Assembly (NCBI GenBank): GCA_009775095.1
Contig: VSOZ01000005.1
Location: 62,001-126,000, forward strand
Length of the DNA stretch: 64,000 nt
From: Muribaculum sp.
GTDB lineage: Bacteria > Bacteroidota > Bacteroidia > Bacteroidales > Muribaculaceae
Direction: 5' to 3'
In this document: positions 26,147 to 33,894 of the stretch, piece after piece
Numbering within the stretch: position 1 is the first letter of the stretch
Layout: every line of letters begins with the position of its first letter
The notes under the pieces: model-generated
Seen by the model: the letters and a program-made list of their open reading frames with translations, nothing else
Databases searched by the model: none
Told to the model about the DNA's origin: nothing
Made by a program: the position numbers and the translations under genes

Positions 26147-27730
26147 TTATTTAAATGTATCGGGAAGATCATTTTCATACAATACGGCGTCGCCGGCGGC
26201 GGCAATAGTTCCGAGAACGGCTTGAGCTTCCTTGAACGTATCGACCGCATGGACTTTTTCCTCCGGCATTCCGGCATCGCGAAGGCCACTAAGTATTGCA
26301 TCACGATTATATTCGCCCACTATTATAGCCACATCAACAGACGATGCTATCTTACGGCCGAATTCTTCATTGTATACATACTGTTTGTCGCCCAACTCGA
26401 TCATGCCGGGAGTGACTACTATACGCTTGCCGTTTTTCATTGAAGCGAGTACGTCAAGTGCCATTCGTGAACCGTCAGGATTGGAGTTGAATGCATCGTC
26501 AATTATGGTAAGTCCGCCGGGTACACGTTTCAGGCTTAGCCGATGCTCTACCTGCTCGATTTTACTTACAGCATAACGTATACGCTCCAACGGTACGTCA
26601 AGATACAAAGCCACCGCTATGGCGGGTATGAGATTGGATATATTGAACTCCCCTATCAGTCCGGTATGGAAATCTGCCTCACCGAACGGACCCGTCAAAG
26701 TGAAGTCGGTGCCATCCTCCGAAAAAGTCATAGACGTGACACGATAATCGGCTTCTGCATTATCGCCCACGACATATCGATGGCACACCACATTGTCAAC
26801 CTTTCGTGACGCCACATAAGGGAAATCATTGTTGACAAAAGCCACACCCGATGATGGAAGAGCGTCTACAAGTTCAAACTTGGTGCGCTGAACATTTTCA
26901 ATAGTTTTGAACGACTCCAGATGTTGCTCTCCGACAGCGGTGACAATACCGACGGAAGGATGGACAAGATCGCATATCTCTTTTATATCACCTATGTTTT
27001 TAGCACCCATCTCGCAGATAAATACCTCGGTATAAGGTTGCATCATCTCACGCACCGTGCGTATGACTCCCATAAGCGTATTGTAACTGCCCGGTGTCAT
27101 CAGCACATTATATTTTTCCGTCAATATGCGGTTCAGATAGTGCTTGGTACTTGTTTTGCCGTAACTGCCGGTAATACCTATGACTTTAAGGTCATGCATC
27201 GATCTCAATATACGGTCGGCGTCGTTATAGTAACCTTTGTTTATATGAGCTTCTACAGGACGTAAAAGGACGTTAGAGAAAAGTATAAGAACATGTGACA
27301 ATGCAAACATGGCCACAATAGCTATCCCCACGGCAAACAAGTCATAACATACAAACCATGTCACGACCACAGCAATGACGCACAGCACACAGACAGTGCC
27401 ATATATACGGCGTGCACGCTTTGTCCACACAAGCGGCTTCTTATATTTGGCCACCAACAGCTTGAATATATTGACAAGCAACGGTATAAGCGCCACAACA
27501 CAACGGAATGTGACCGGTATACGCGGCATGAGCATAACCAGCAATGCGGCATAGCATAACAATCTTACGACCGACGTGGTGTCGCCGCTCGTCCGCAGCC
27601 AACGCATGTATCGCTCGTTGCGATAGCTGTTTTGCTGAAGCATCATCAGATCACGCTTCAGCTCAAAAATGAGGTTAATCAATCCGGCAGCCAAAAGCGC
27701 GACCATCAATATATCTTCTATCATATTCAT
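26147..27730 (-). CDS. Membrane-anchored MurF-like Mur ligase
   Basis: 527 residues. The first 160 hold about five hydrophobic segments (roughly 5-23, 53-69, 72-92, 110-128, 130-154). The central ATP-binding Mur ligase domain follows, with P-loop GITGSYGKTSTK and the MurF-like ICEMGAKNIGDI, AVGEQHLESF and NPDGSRMALDVL. A C-terminal ligase domain ends the protein. The usual MurF N-terminal domain that holds the UDP-MurNAc end is absent, replaced by the membrane part. Start: ATG at 27730, two bases after the hydrolase stop; a TTG six bases upstream is also possible. It sits between an alpha/beta hydrolase and ddl. A D-Ala-D-Ala-adding role is the family expectation, but a lipid-linked acceptor is an equally good guess. 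Confidence 0.82.
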   Translation of the reverse strand: MNMIEDILMVALLAAGLINLIFELKRDLMMLQQNSYRNERYMRWLRTSGDTTSVVRLLCYAALLVMLMPRIPVTFRCVVALIPLLVNIFKLLVAKYKKPLVWTKRARRIYGTVCVLCVIAVVVTWFVCYDLFAVGIAIVAMFALSHVLILFSNVLLRPVEAHINKGYYNDADRILRSMHDLKVIGITGSYGKTSTKHYLNRILTEKYNVLMTPGSYNTLMGVIRTVREMMQPYTEVFICEMGAKNIGDIKEICDLVHPSVGIVTAVGEQHLESFKTIENVQRTKFELVDALPSSGVAFVNNDFPYVASRKVDNVVCHRYVVGDNAEADYRVTSMTFSEDGTDFTLTGPFGEADFHTGLIGEFNISNLIPAIAVALYLDVPLERIRYAVSKIEQVEHRLSLKRVPGGLTIIDDAFNSNPDGSRMALDVLASMKNGKRIVVTPGMIELGDKQYVYNEEFGRKIASSVDVAIIVGEYNRDAILSGLRDAGMPEEKVHAVDTFKEAQAVLGTIAAAGDAVLYENDLPDTFK

Positions 27731-27732
27731 AA

Positions 27733-28497
27733 TCAAGATGCAAGAAAGCTGCGCAATACGGCAGCGAATTGGTAAGGATTGTCAAGAAAACTGTAATGGC
27801 CGCATCCGGGAAACGATACCAGTCCTGCGCCCTGTATATGGCTCTCCATGTATTTCGCATCGGAAATAGGCGTAGCCGTATCGTTTTCGCCCCAAATAAG
27901 GAGTGTCGAAGCCTTTATGTCGCCAAGACAATGCCTCAGGTCTTCGTTGACCACTTTACTAAGAATAGCGCGCATCATCGGAGAGGCCTTGGCATAATCG
28001 CTCGAACCACGGCGGCTTCTGTAAGCGTCAAGACGACGCTCGGCCGCCTGCTTACCCAACGTCATGTAGAGCAATCGCTTATACAATTTAAAAGAGTATA
28101 CCTTATAATAATAAGACAACGGTCGCTTGGGTTTTATACCGGCCGCGTCAACAAGGACAAGTTTATCCACATCGGCGTGACGTGAGGAATACAGAATACC
28201 AACCCTTCCACCAAACGAATGCCCGAGCAGCACGGGATTTTCAATCTTCTCCTCCTCCACCAGAGCCTCAAGCACGCGGGTATACTCTTCTATACCCCAT
28301 ACCTCGGCCGGCTCCGGAGACAGTCCGTGTCCGGGAAAATCGATGTTGTATACCTTACCGTATTCAACGGCAGTCTTCTCTATACTTTCCAGTGTCGAAG
28401 TACAGCAACCCCAACCGTGCATCAAGACAATGGGGCGTCCTTCGCCGTTGACCGTATAGTGTACTCGACAGCCGTTGACAGTTATGTACTTGTCCAT
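27733..28497 (-). CDS. Alpha/beta hydrolase
   Basis: 254 residues, no signal peptide. Complete catalytic triad: S94 in GHSFGG, D206 in WGENDTATP, H234 in GCGHYSF. The oxyanion motif is HGWGCC (27-32). Such enzymes cleave esters, amides or C-C bonds; the substrate is unknown. Its stop lies two bases from the ATG of the MurF-like gene, and ffh ends 11 bases upstream, so it is mid-operon. The grouping with a Mur ligase and Ddl suggests an envelope precursor substrate, which is inference only. Confidence 0.88.
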   Translation of the reverse strand: MDKYITVNGCRVHYTVNGEGRPIVLMHGWGCCTSTLESIEKTAVEYGKVYNIDFPGHGLSPEPAEVWGIEEYTRVLEALVEEEKIENPVLLGHSFGGRVGILYSSRHADVDKLVLVDAAGIKPKRPLSYYYKVYSFKLYKRLLYMTLGKQAAERRLDAYRSRRGSSDYAKASPMMRAILSKVVNEDLRHCLGDIKASTLLIWGENDTATPISDAKYMESHIQGAGLVSFPGCGHYSFLDNPYQFAAVLRSFLAS

Positions 28498-28508
28498 GTC
28501 AGAGCATT

Positions 28509-29840
28509 TTACCGACGGCGCATGTTGCGCATCATCTTCATGGGGTTGGCCTTCATTGCAGTCGCGGCCTTCATCATCTTACGTGTGTCGTCAAACTGTT
28601 TCAGCAAGCGGTTTACCTCCTGAATTGTGGTACCCGAGCCTTTTGCGATACGCTGACGACGGCTGCCGTTTATGATCTCCGGATTGGCGCGTTCCTGTTC
28701 TGTCATAGAGCGTATTATGGCCTCAATGCCCTTGAAGGCATTGTCATCTATATCAAGGTCCTTGATCGCCTTACCCACTCCGGGTATCATCGATGCAAGT
28801 TCCTTTATATTGCCCATCTTCTTTATCTGCTGGATCTGATTGAGGAAGTCGTTGAAGTTAAACTGATTCTTGGCAATCTTACGCTGAAGTTCGCGAGCTT
28901 CCTTCTCATCAAACTGCTGCTGGGCCTTCTCTACAAGCGACACGATATCACCCATGCCGAGAATGCGGTCAGCCATTCGTGACGGATGGAAATAATCGAG
29001 AGCATCGAGTTTCTCACCCGTACCGACAAATTTGATAGGCTTAGTTACAACAGTACGTATAGAAAGCGCTGCACCGCCACGGGTGTCACCGTCAAGTTTC
29101 GTAAGTACCACACCGTCAAAGTCAAGTCGGTCATTAAACTCCTTGGCCGTGTTCACGGCGTCCTGACCGGTCATTGAATCGACGACAAACAGGGTCTCCT
29201 GCGGACGTATGGCTTTCTTGATAGCCTCAATCTCATTCATCATCGCCTCGTCCACGGCAAGGCGACCCGCGGTATCGACAATGACAAGATCAAAGTGGTT
29301 TGCCTTAGCATATTTTATGGCATTTTCAGCTATCTGAACCGGATTTTTATTCTCTTCCTCGGAATAAACCGGTACATCGATCTGCTGGCCAAGCACTTTC
29401 AGCTGCTCGATAGCGGCGGGACGATAAACGTCGCCGGCAACAAGAAGCGGGCGTTTGGCTTTCTCGCTCTTCAGTTTTTTAGCCAGCTTTCCCGACATGG
29501 TAGTCTTACCGGAGCCTTGTAATCCCGACATAAGTATGACTGTGGGATTGCCCGAAAGATTAACCTGCGCGGTGTCTCCGCCCATGAGCGTCGTAAGTTC
29601 GTCATGGACTATCTTAATCATAAGCTCACCGGGCTTGATGGCGTTTATCACATTCTGCCCGAGGGCCTTGGCTTTTACGGTATCGGTAAACTGCTTGGCC
29701 ACCTTGTAATTGACATCGGCGTCAAGCAACGCGCGACGCACATCTTTAAGTGTCTCGGCTACATTTATCTCTGTGATACGGCCTTGGCCTTTCAACAACT
29801 TGAAACTCCGTTCAAGTCTCTCGCTTAGATTTTCAAACAT
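28509..29840 (-). CDS. ffh: Signal recognition particle protein Ffh
   Basis: SRP54 GTPase that binds signal sequences and 4.5S RNA and targets ribosomes to FtsY at the membrane. 443 residues: N domain (1-90), G domain with P-loop GLQGSGKT (106-113), DTAGRLAVD and TKLDGDTRGGAALS, then the methionine-rich M domain with the RNA-binding SRRQRIAKGSG. It ends in a Met/Arg-rich tail. panD ends 21 bases before its start, so it is probably co-transcribed with the pantothenate genes and the envelope genes downstream. Confidence 0.98.
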   Translation of the reverse strand: MFENLSERLERSFKLLKGQGRITEINVAETLKDVRRALLDADVNYKVAKQFTDTVKAKALGQNVINAIKPGELMIKIVHDELTTLMGGDTAQVNLSGNPTVILMSGLQGSGKTTMSGKLAKKLKSEKAKRPLLVAGDVYRPAAIEQLKVLGQQIDVPVYSEEENKNPVQIAENAIKYAKANHFDLVIVDTAGRLAVDEAMMNEIEAIKKAIRPQETLFVVDSMTGQDAVNTAKEFNDRLDFDGVVLTKLDGDTRGGAALSIRTVVTKPIKFVGTGEKLDALDYFHPSRMADRILGMGDIVSLVEKAQQQFDEKEARELQRKIAKNQFNFNDFLNQIQQIKKMGNIKELASMIPGVGKAIKDLDIDDNAFKGIEAIIRSMTEQERANPEIINGSRRQRIAKGSGTTIQEVNRLLKQFDDTRKMMKAATAMKANPMKMMRNMRRR

Positions 29841-29861
29841 ATACTATGGATATTCTTATTC

Positions 29862-30218
29862 TTAATTGACAAGTTTATTTGTAGCCGTATCGGGAAATAT
29901 GACCCACGGCTTAAATGTTTTGGCCTCCTCAAAAGGCATCATGGCGTAGCTCATTATTATCACCACATCGCCGGGCTGGACCTTGCGTGCGGCCGCTCCG
30001 TTAAGACATATCATGCCCGAACCCCGTTCGCCGGCTATGGCATAAGTGTCAAAGCGTTCGCCGTTGTTGTTGTCGACTATATACACACGTTCGCCGCGAA
30101 TTATATTGGCGGCATCCATGAGATCCTCATCAATGGTAATACTTCCGATATAGTCAAGATTGCTCTCGGTCACGGTCACACGGTGAATTTTGGACTTCAC
30201 CACTTCTACCTGCATCAT
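29862..30218 (-). CDS. panD: Aspartate 1-decarboxylase
   Basis: Makes beta-alanine from aspartate for pantothenate. 118 residues, a proenzyme that self-cleaves at Gly-Ser (YIGSITID) to form the pyruvoyl group; counted from the second of two tandem ATGs this serine is residue 25, as in E. coli. YAIAGERGSGMICLNGAAA and GDVVIIMSYA are family motifs. The start lies 2 bases after the panC stop. It is followed directly by ffh. Confidence 0.97.
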   Translation of the reverse strand: MMQVEVVKSKIHRVTVTESNLDYIGSITIDEDLMDAANIIRGERVYIVDNNNGERFDTYAIAGERGSGMICLNGAAARKVQPGDVVIIMSYAMMPFEEAKTFKPWVIFPDTATNKLVN

Positions 30219-30220
30219 CG

Positions 30221-31069
30221 TTAAAGCTGATTGTATTTTATGTTATCGATAAGGCGTACATCACCCAGATATACTGTAATGCATCCGACGGCGTCGGAAC
30301 ATTGCGACCACTCGGTTATGGGCTGCATGTCATCGGCATTCACAATGTCATAATACTCCACTTCCATCTCCGGATAAGCGTTGATAGCATCAATGACTTT
30401 ACGACGGACTTCGTCGACCGACAAAGCGAGGTAATAATCGCGACTCTCCTCAAGAATGCGGTGGATGTTTGGAGCAATCTCGCGCTGATGCGGAGTCAGC
30501 CTTACATTGCGTGAGCTAAGCGCCAATCCGTCAGCTTCACGCTTTATAGGGCATGCTACAATATCGATGTCGAAACCTTCAAGTTCCACCATGCGGCGTA
30601 TCACGGCTATCTGCTGGAAGTCTTTCTCTCCGAAATAAGCCCGATCGGGGTTGACCATTGCAAACAGACGGCTTACCACCTGAGCCACACCATTGAAGTG
30701 GCCGGGACGCATGACCCCTTCCATAACCTCGGCCACGGGTCCAAGATCAAACACACGTGTATCAGGCTCTGGATACATCTCGTCGACAGAAGGCAGGAAC
30801 GCTATGTCCACGCCTGCATCACGAAGACGGGCACAATCAGCCTCCTCCGTGCGCGGATAAGTGCGCAGATCATCGGGATTGTTAAACTGAGTGGGGTTGA
30901 CAAAAACGCTTACAACCACTATATCATTGTCGGCACGGGCACGATTTATTAACGATATGTGTCCGTCATGCAGAGCCCCCATAGTAGGAACGAATCCCAC
31001 CGAGCGACCTTCAGCTTTAAGGGCGCCCACGGCACTCTTCAGCTCATTGACTGTCCTTACAATTTTCAT
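30221..31069 (-). CDS. panC: Pantothenate synthetase
   Basis: Joins pantoate and beta-alanine using ATP. 282 residues. Nucleotidyltransferase motifs are complete: VPTMGALHDGHISLI, VSVFVNPTQFNNPDDL, AYFGEKDFQQ and ALSSRNVRL. It is the first gene of the minus-strand run panC-panD-ffh-hydrolase-MurF-like-ddl-gmd. A minus-strand -7 box lies 31 bases before the start. panB, which makes ketopantoate, is not in the window. Confidence 0.97.
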   Translation of the reverse strand: MKIVRTVNELKSAVGALKAEGRSVGFVPTMGALHDGHISLINRARADNDIVVVSVFVNPTQFNNPDDLRTYPRTEEADCARLRDAGVDIAFLPSVDEMYPEPDTRVFDLGPVAEVMEGVMRPGHFNGVAQVVSRLFAMVNPDRAYFGEKDFQQIAVIRRMVELEGFDIDIVACPIKREADGLALSSRNVRLTPHQREIAPNIHRILEESRDYYLALSVDEVRRKVIDAINAYPEMEVEYYDIVNADDMQPITEWSQCSDAVGCITVYLGDVRLIDNIKYNQL

Positions 31070-31100
31070 TGTCTAATAGCATATTTTGCTTTACGAAATG

Positions 31101-31108
31101 CAAAATTA
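31101..31108 (-). promoter_or_regulatory. -7 box TAATTTTG before panC
   Basis: On the minus strand TAATTTTG matches TAnnTTTG, ending 31 bases before the panC start at 31069. It would be the main promoter of the seven-gene run. Confidence 0.5.
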
Positions 31109-31177
31109 AGCAATAAATCAGTTATTAGCAATGTAAAGACAAAAAATAAACCTTTTTCAGTCTTAATGTGCTATTTT

Positions 31178-31918
31178 CTATGCCTCGCCGAGTTCGTCGC
31201 CGGTCCATTCTATGCCGGTAAAACGCTCAAATACAGAAAAATCATTGTTTACAATCAACTCTTCAGGAAAGCGTACTTCATCAAGCAAAGGCATCAGATA
31301 CGGGTAAAGCGCTATGTCATAGGATATATGGGCATCACTTCCCAAAATAACCGGGACATCGTACTTTTTGCAAAGACGCAACAATTCCAGATTATTGGGA
31401 GCCGCCTTTGTCCTATGACGTGCAGGATGCAGAGAGCTGTTGTTGACCTCGAGAAGGGTATGTGAAGACACACTTTCACGCACCAATGCCTCAAGGTCGA
31501 CGTCGACCGTCCCGTCACACGGATGCGATATTATATTGACACGACTGTTATTCATGGCACCAAGTATGGCATCAGTATTCTGCCGCACTGTCCCCGGCGT
31601 GAAGCTACGTCCGTGAATGCCCGCGATGACATGGTCAAACAAGCCATAATAACGCTCTTCGACGTCAAGCGAACCATCATAATCAAGAATATTCATCTCA
31701 ACACCCATGAGCAGGCGCACCCCGTCTATTAAGCGCGGCACCACTCTATAGTTGCGAAACAGTATCATGCCACATGACTCTTCCACTGCCGGACCATGCT
31801 CGGTAATGCCGAGATACCGCACACCTTTTTCGGATGCTGCGGCGACCATCTCCTGAAGCGTACTGAAAGCATGTCCTGAAGCTACAGTATGGGTATGAAG
31901 ATCAAGTACAGGTATCAT
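31178..31918 (-). CDS. PHP-domain phosphoesterase (YcdX type)
   Basis: 246 residues. Metal-binding motifs of the PHP fold are present: DLHTHTVASGHAFST near the N-terminus, ITEHGPA, GVEMNILDYDG, HVIAGIHGR, ISHPCDG and GSDAHISYD. This matches the YcdX-type trinuclear-zinc phosphatases; the substrate is unproven. The ATG at 31918 is preferred over an upstream GTG (31936), because a promoter -7 box overlaps the GTG. Divergent from recR. Confidence 0.92.
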   Translation of the reverse strand: MIPVLDLHTHTVASGHAFSTLQEMVAAASEKGVRYLGITEHGPAVEESCGMILFRNYRVVPRLIDGVRLLMGVEMNILDYDGSLDVEERYYGLFDHVIAGIHGRSFTPGTVRQNTDAILGAMNNSRVNIISHPCDGTVDVDLEALVRESVSSHTLLEVNNSSLHPARHRTKAAPNNLELLRLCKKYDVPVILGSDAHISYDIALYPYLMPLLDEVRFPEELIVNNDFSVFERFTGIEWTGDELGEA

Positions 31919-31935
31919 AGTATGTAAATTTTCCA

Positions 31936-31943
31936 CAAATTTA
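31936..31943 (-). promoter_or_regulatory. -7 box TAAATTTG before the PHP gene
   Basis: Minus-strand TAAATTTG covers 31943-31936 and ends 17 bases before the ATG at 31918. It overlaps a possible GTG start, which decides for the downstream ATG. Confidence 0.6.
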
Positions 31944-32011
31944 GTAAAATTGCGCTACCGATACAGTGTGTTATGACAAAATGAGCTAACTTTACATTAG
32001 CATTCATAATC

Positions 32012-32644
32012 ATGGAACAGGAATTTGCATCTACTCTACTTGAAAATGCGGTCAATGAACTGTCAAGACTGCCGGGCATAGGCCGAAAAACAGCCCTGCG
32101 CCTGGCCCTTCACATACTTCGTCAGGACGAGAAGTCGGGCCGCGCCCTCGGAGAAGCCATTATAAACCTTCGCGAAGGTATAAAGTATTGCCATACCTGC
32201 CACAACATATCAGAAGAAGCTACGTGCCCAATCTGCTCCAATCCGTCACGCGACCACACCACAGTGTGTGTCGTGGAGAATGTCAAGGATGTCATGAGTA
32301 TCGAAAACACAGGGCAGTACCGGGGTCTGTATCATGTATTGGGTGGAGTGATATCGCCAATGGACGGCATCGGACCCGACCAACTCGAAATAACATCGCT
32401 TGTCGAACGTGTACGCGGCGGAGATGTATCGGAAGTCATACTTGCCCTGAGCGCGACAATGGAAGGCGACACAACAAACTTCTACATATACCGGCAACTC
32501 GGCACACTTCCGATAAAGATAACCCAACTCGCACGCGGAGTATCAATAGGAAACGAAATCGAGTACACCGACGAAATAACTCTCGGACGATCGCTACTCA
32601 ACCGCACACTCTTCGCAGACTCATTCAACAAGACACTTCTATGA
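32012..32644 (+). CDS. recR: Recombination mediator RecR
   Basis: With RecO (and RecF) loads RecA on gapped DNA. 210 residues: helix-hairpin-helix LSRLPGIGRKTALRLALH (17-34), a C4 zinc finger (C60, C63, C72, C75), the Toprim domain (VCVVENVKDVMSIENTGQYRGLYHVLGG) and a C-terminal Walker-B-like segment. A TAACTTTA at 31987-31994, one base off the -7 consensus, is the likely promoter. The GNAT gene overlaps its stop by 4 bases. Confidence 0.97.
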   Translation: MEQEFASTLLENAVNELSRLPGIGRKTALRLALHILRQDEKSGRALGEAIINLREGIKYCHTCHNISEEATCPICSNPSRDHTTVCVVENVKDVMSIENTGQYRGLYHVLGGVISPMDGIGPDQLEITSLVERVRGGDVSEVILALSATMEGDTTNFYIYRQLGTLPIKITQLARGVSIGNEIEYTDEITLGRSLLNRTLFADSFNKTLL

Positions 32645-33168
32645 CATCTATATTGCAGGACGACATATTAATACTTAGAGCGCTTGAACCTACCGATCTC
32701 GACGCACTATATCGTTGGGAAAACAATACCGCGCTATGGTCTGTAGGTAATTCGATAGCACCCTTTTCCCGGAAAAGTCTATGGGATTATATAGAGAACT
32801 ATACCCCCGACATTTACGCATGCCGGCAGCTTCGCCTTATGATAGCGTTAAAAAACGACAACACGCCTGTGGGTACTATAGATTTCTATGATTTCGACCC
32901 CCATAACCGTCGTGCCGGAATAGGCATACTTATAGCTGATGAGTATCAAAAGAAAGGTTACGGAGAGCGTACGCTCAAACTTGCGGCAGAGTATGCCGCC
33001 CAACATATAGGCCTACACCAATTATGGGCTGTCATACCTGTTGACAACACTCCGAGCATAGCCTTATTCCGTAAATGCGGCTACAAGATATGCGGTCGCC
33101 TGCGTTCTTGGCTACGCAGAGGCAAGAGTTACACCGACGCATTTTCGCTGCAATATCTTATCAGTTGA
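32641..33168 (+). CDS. GNAT-family N-acetyltransferase
   Basis: 175 residues. The acetyl-CoA motif A appears as IGILIADEYQKKGYGERTLKLA, followed by WAVIPVDNTPSIALFRKCGYKI (motif B). The N-terminal LRALEPTDLDALYRWENN is typical of RimJ/RimL or spermidine-type acetyltransferases; the substrate is unknown. The start ATG overlaps the recR stop (ATGA), so they are coupled. An apparent longer frame reaching back into recR is a shadow. The 3' end overlaps the convergent yqgE by 8 bases. Confidence 0.9.
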   Translation: MTSILQDDILILRALEPTDLDALYRWENNTALWSVGNSIAPFSRKSLWDYIENYTPDIYACRQLRLMIALKNDNTPVGTIDFYDFDPHNRRAGIGILIADEYQKKGYGERTLKLAAEYAAQHIGLHQLWAVIPVDNTPSIALFRKCGYKICGRLRSWLRRGKSYTDAFSLQYLIS

Positions 33169-33763
33169 GACGCGGATTCTGTGGATGATAAAGCCATCCG
33201 CGGTAATTGTAACCCATTGAGCGCACCTGACCGTGCCAATATCCGTCATCGGCACCCAACAGCAGTTGTCCCGCATCGGCAATCGGAGCCACGGCCCATA
33301 CATTTTCGAGCAGTTCATTGTCCAGTTGCCCTATGTCCCATCCGCTGTAACCGAGATAAAACCGCACATTGCCTTCCACAGGATAATCGGCATTTACATA
33401 ATCTATAATAGCTTTGAAACTGCCGCCGATATACAAGCCGTTGCCTATCGGAGTAGCATCAGGTATAATATCGCCGAGTGTGTGCAAAAAGTACAGACGG
33501 TCACATGACACCGGTCCTCCGCAATAAACCGGTATAGGCTCCTTGCGAGTCACCGCGCTTACAAGATCCGACAAGTTATATCCGGTGGATTTATTCATTA
33601 CCAATCCCATTGAGGTCTCCCCTTTTTCATAGTCGACAAGACAGATAACGGCATGATTGAAATAGCTCTCGCGAAGGAACGGCTCAGCCACCAGCAAAGC
33701 GCCACGGTAAGCCCGTCGCTTAGGCAGGTTTATATTAAAAAGCAATTCCTCAATCTTATTCAT
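33161..33763 (-). CDS. YqgE/AlgH family protein
   Basis: 200 residues with the family's conserved stretches: LLVAEPFLRESYFNHAVICLVDY, GLVMNKSTGYNL, VYCGGPVSCDRLYFLHT and FYLGYSGWDIGQLDNEL. The name AlgH comes from alginate regulation in Pseudomonas, but the molecular function is not established. It probably stands alone: the GNAT gene converges at its 3' end and glgP lies beyond a terminator upstream. Confidence 0.95.
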   Translation of the reverse strand: MNKIEELLFNINLPKRRAYRGALLVAEPFLRESYFNHAVICLVDYEKGETSMGLVMNKSTGYNLSDLVSAVTRKEPIPVYCGGPVSCDRLYFLHTLGDIIPDATPIGNGLYIGGSFKAIIDYVNADYPVEGNVRFYLGYSGWDIGQLDNELLENVWAVAPIADAGQLLLGADDGYWHGQVRSMGYNYRGWLYHPQNPRLN

Positions 33764-33841
33764 AGTTACACTTTATTTCTTCGCTAAATATACAACAATA
33801 TTTTCTTAAAAACAACTTTATTTTTGATTTTATTCACAAAA

Positions 33842-33871
33842 AAAGTGACGGGCAATAAAGCTCGTCACTTT
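33842..33871 (-). terminator. Terminator of the glycogen genes
   Basis: Arms AAAGTGACG and CGTCACTTT, extended by two more pairs after one mismatch, with a T-tract on the minus strand. It lies 23 bases past the phosphorylase stop. Confidence 0.85.
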
Positions 33872-33894
33872 CATTCTATAAAAAGCCGTATGTT

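Noticed and set aside
31919..31936. GTG start of the PHP gene
   Set aside because: Overlaps the last base of the minus-strand -7 box; the ATG at 31918 aligns with the family start DLHTHT.
32188..32640. N-terminal extension of the GNAT frame into recR
   Set aside because: Overlaps recR in another frame; the GNAT domain starts after the ATG at 32641, which overlaps the recR stop in the usual ATGA manner.
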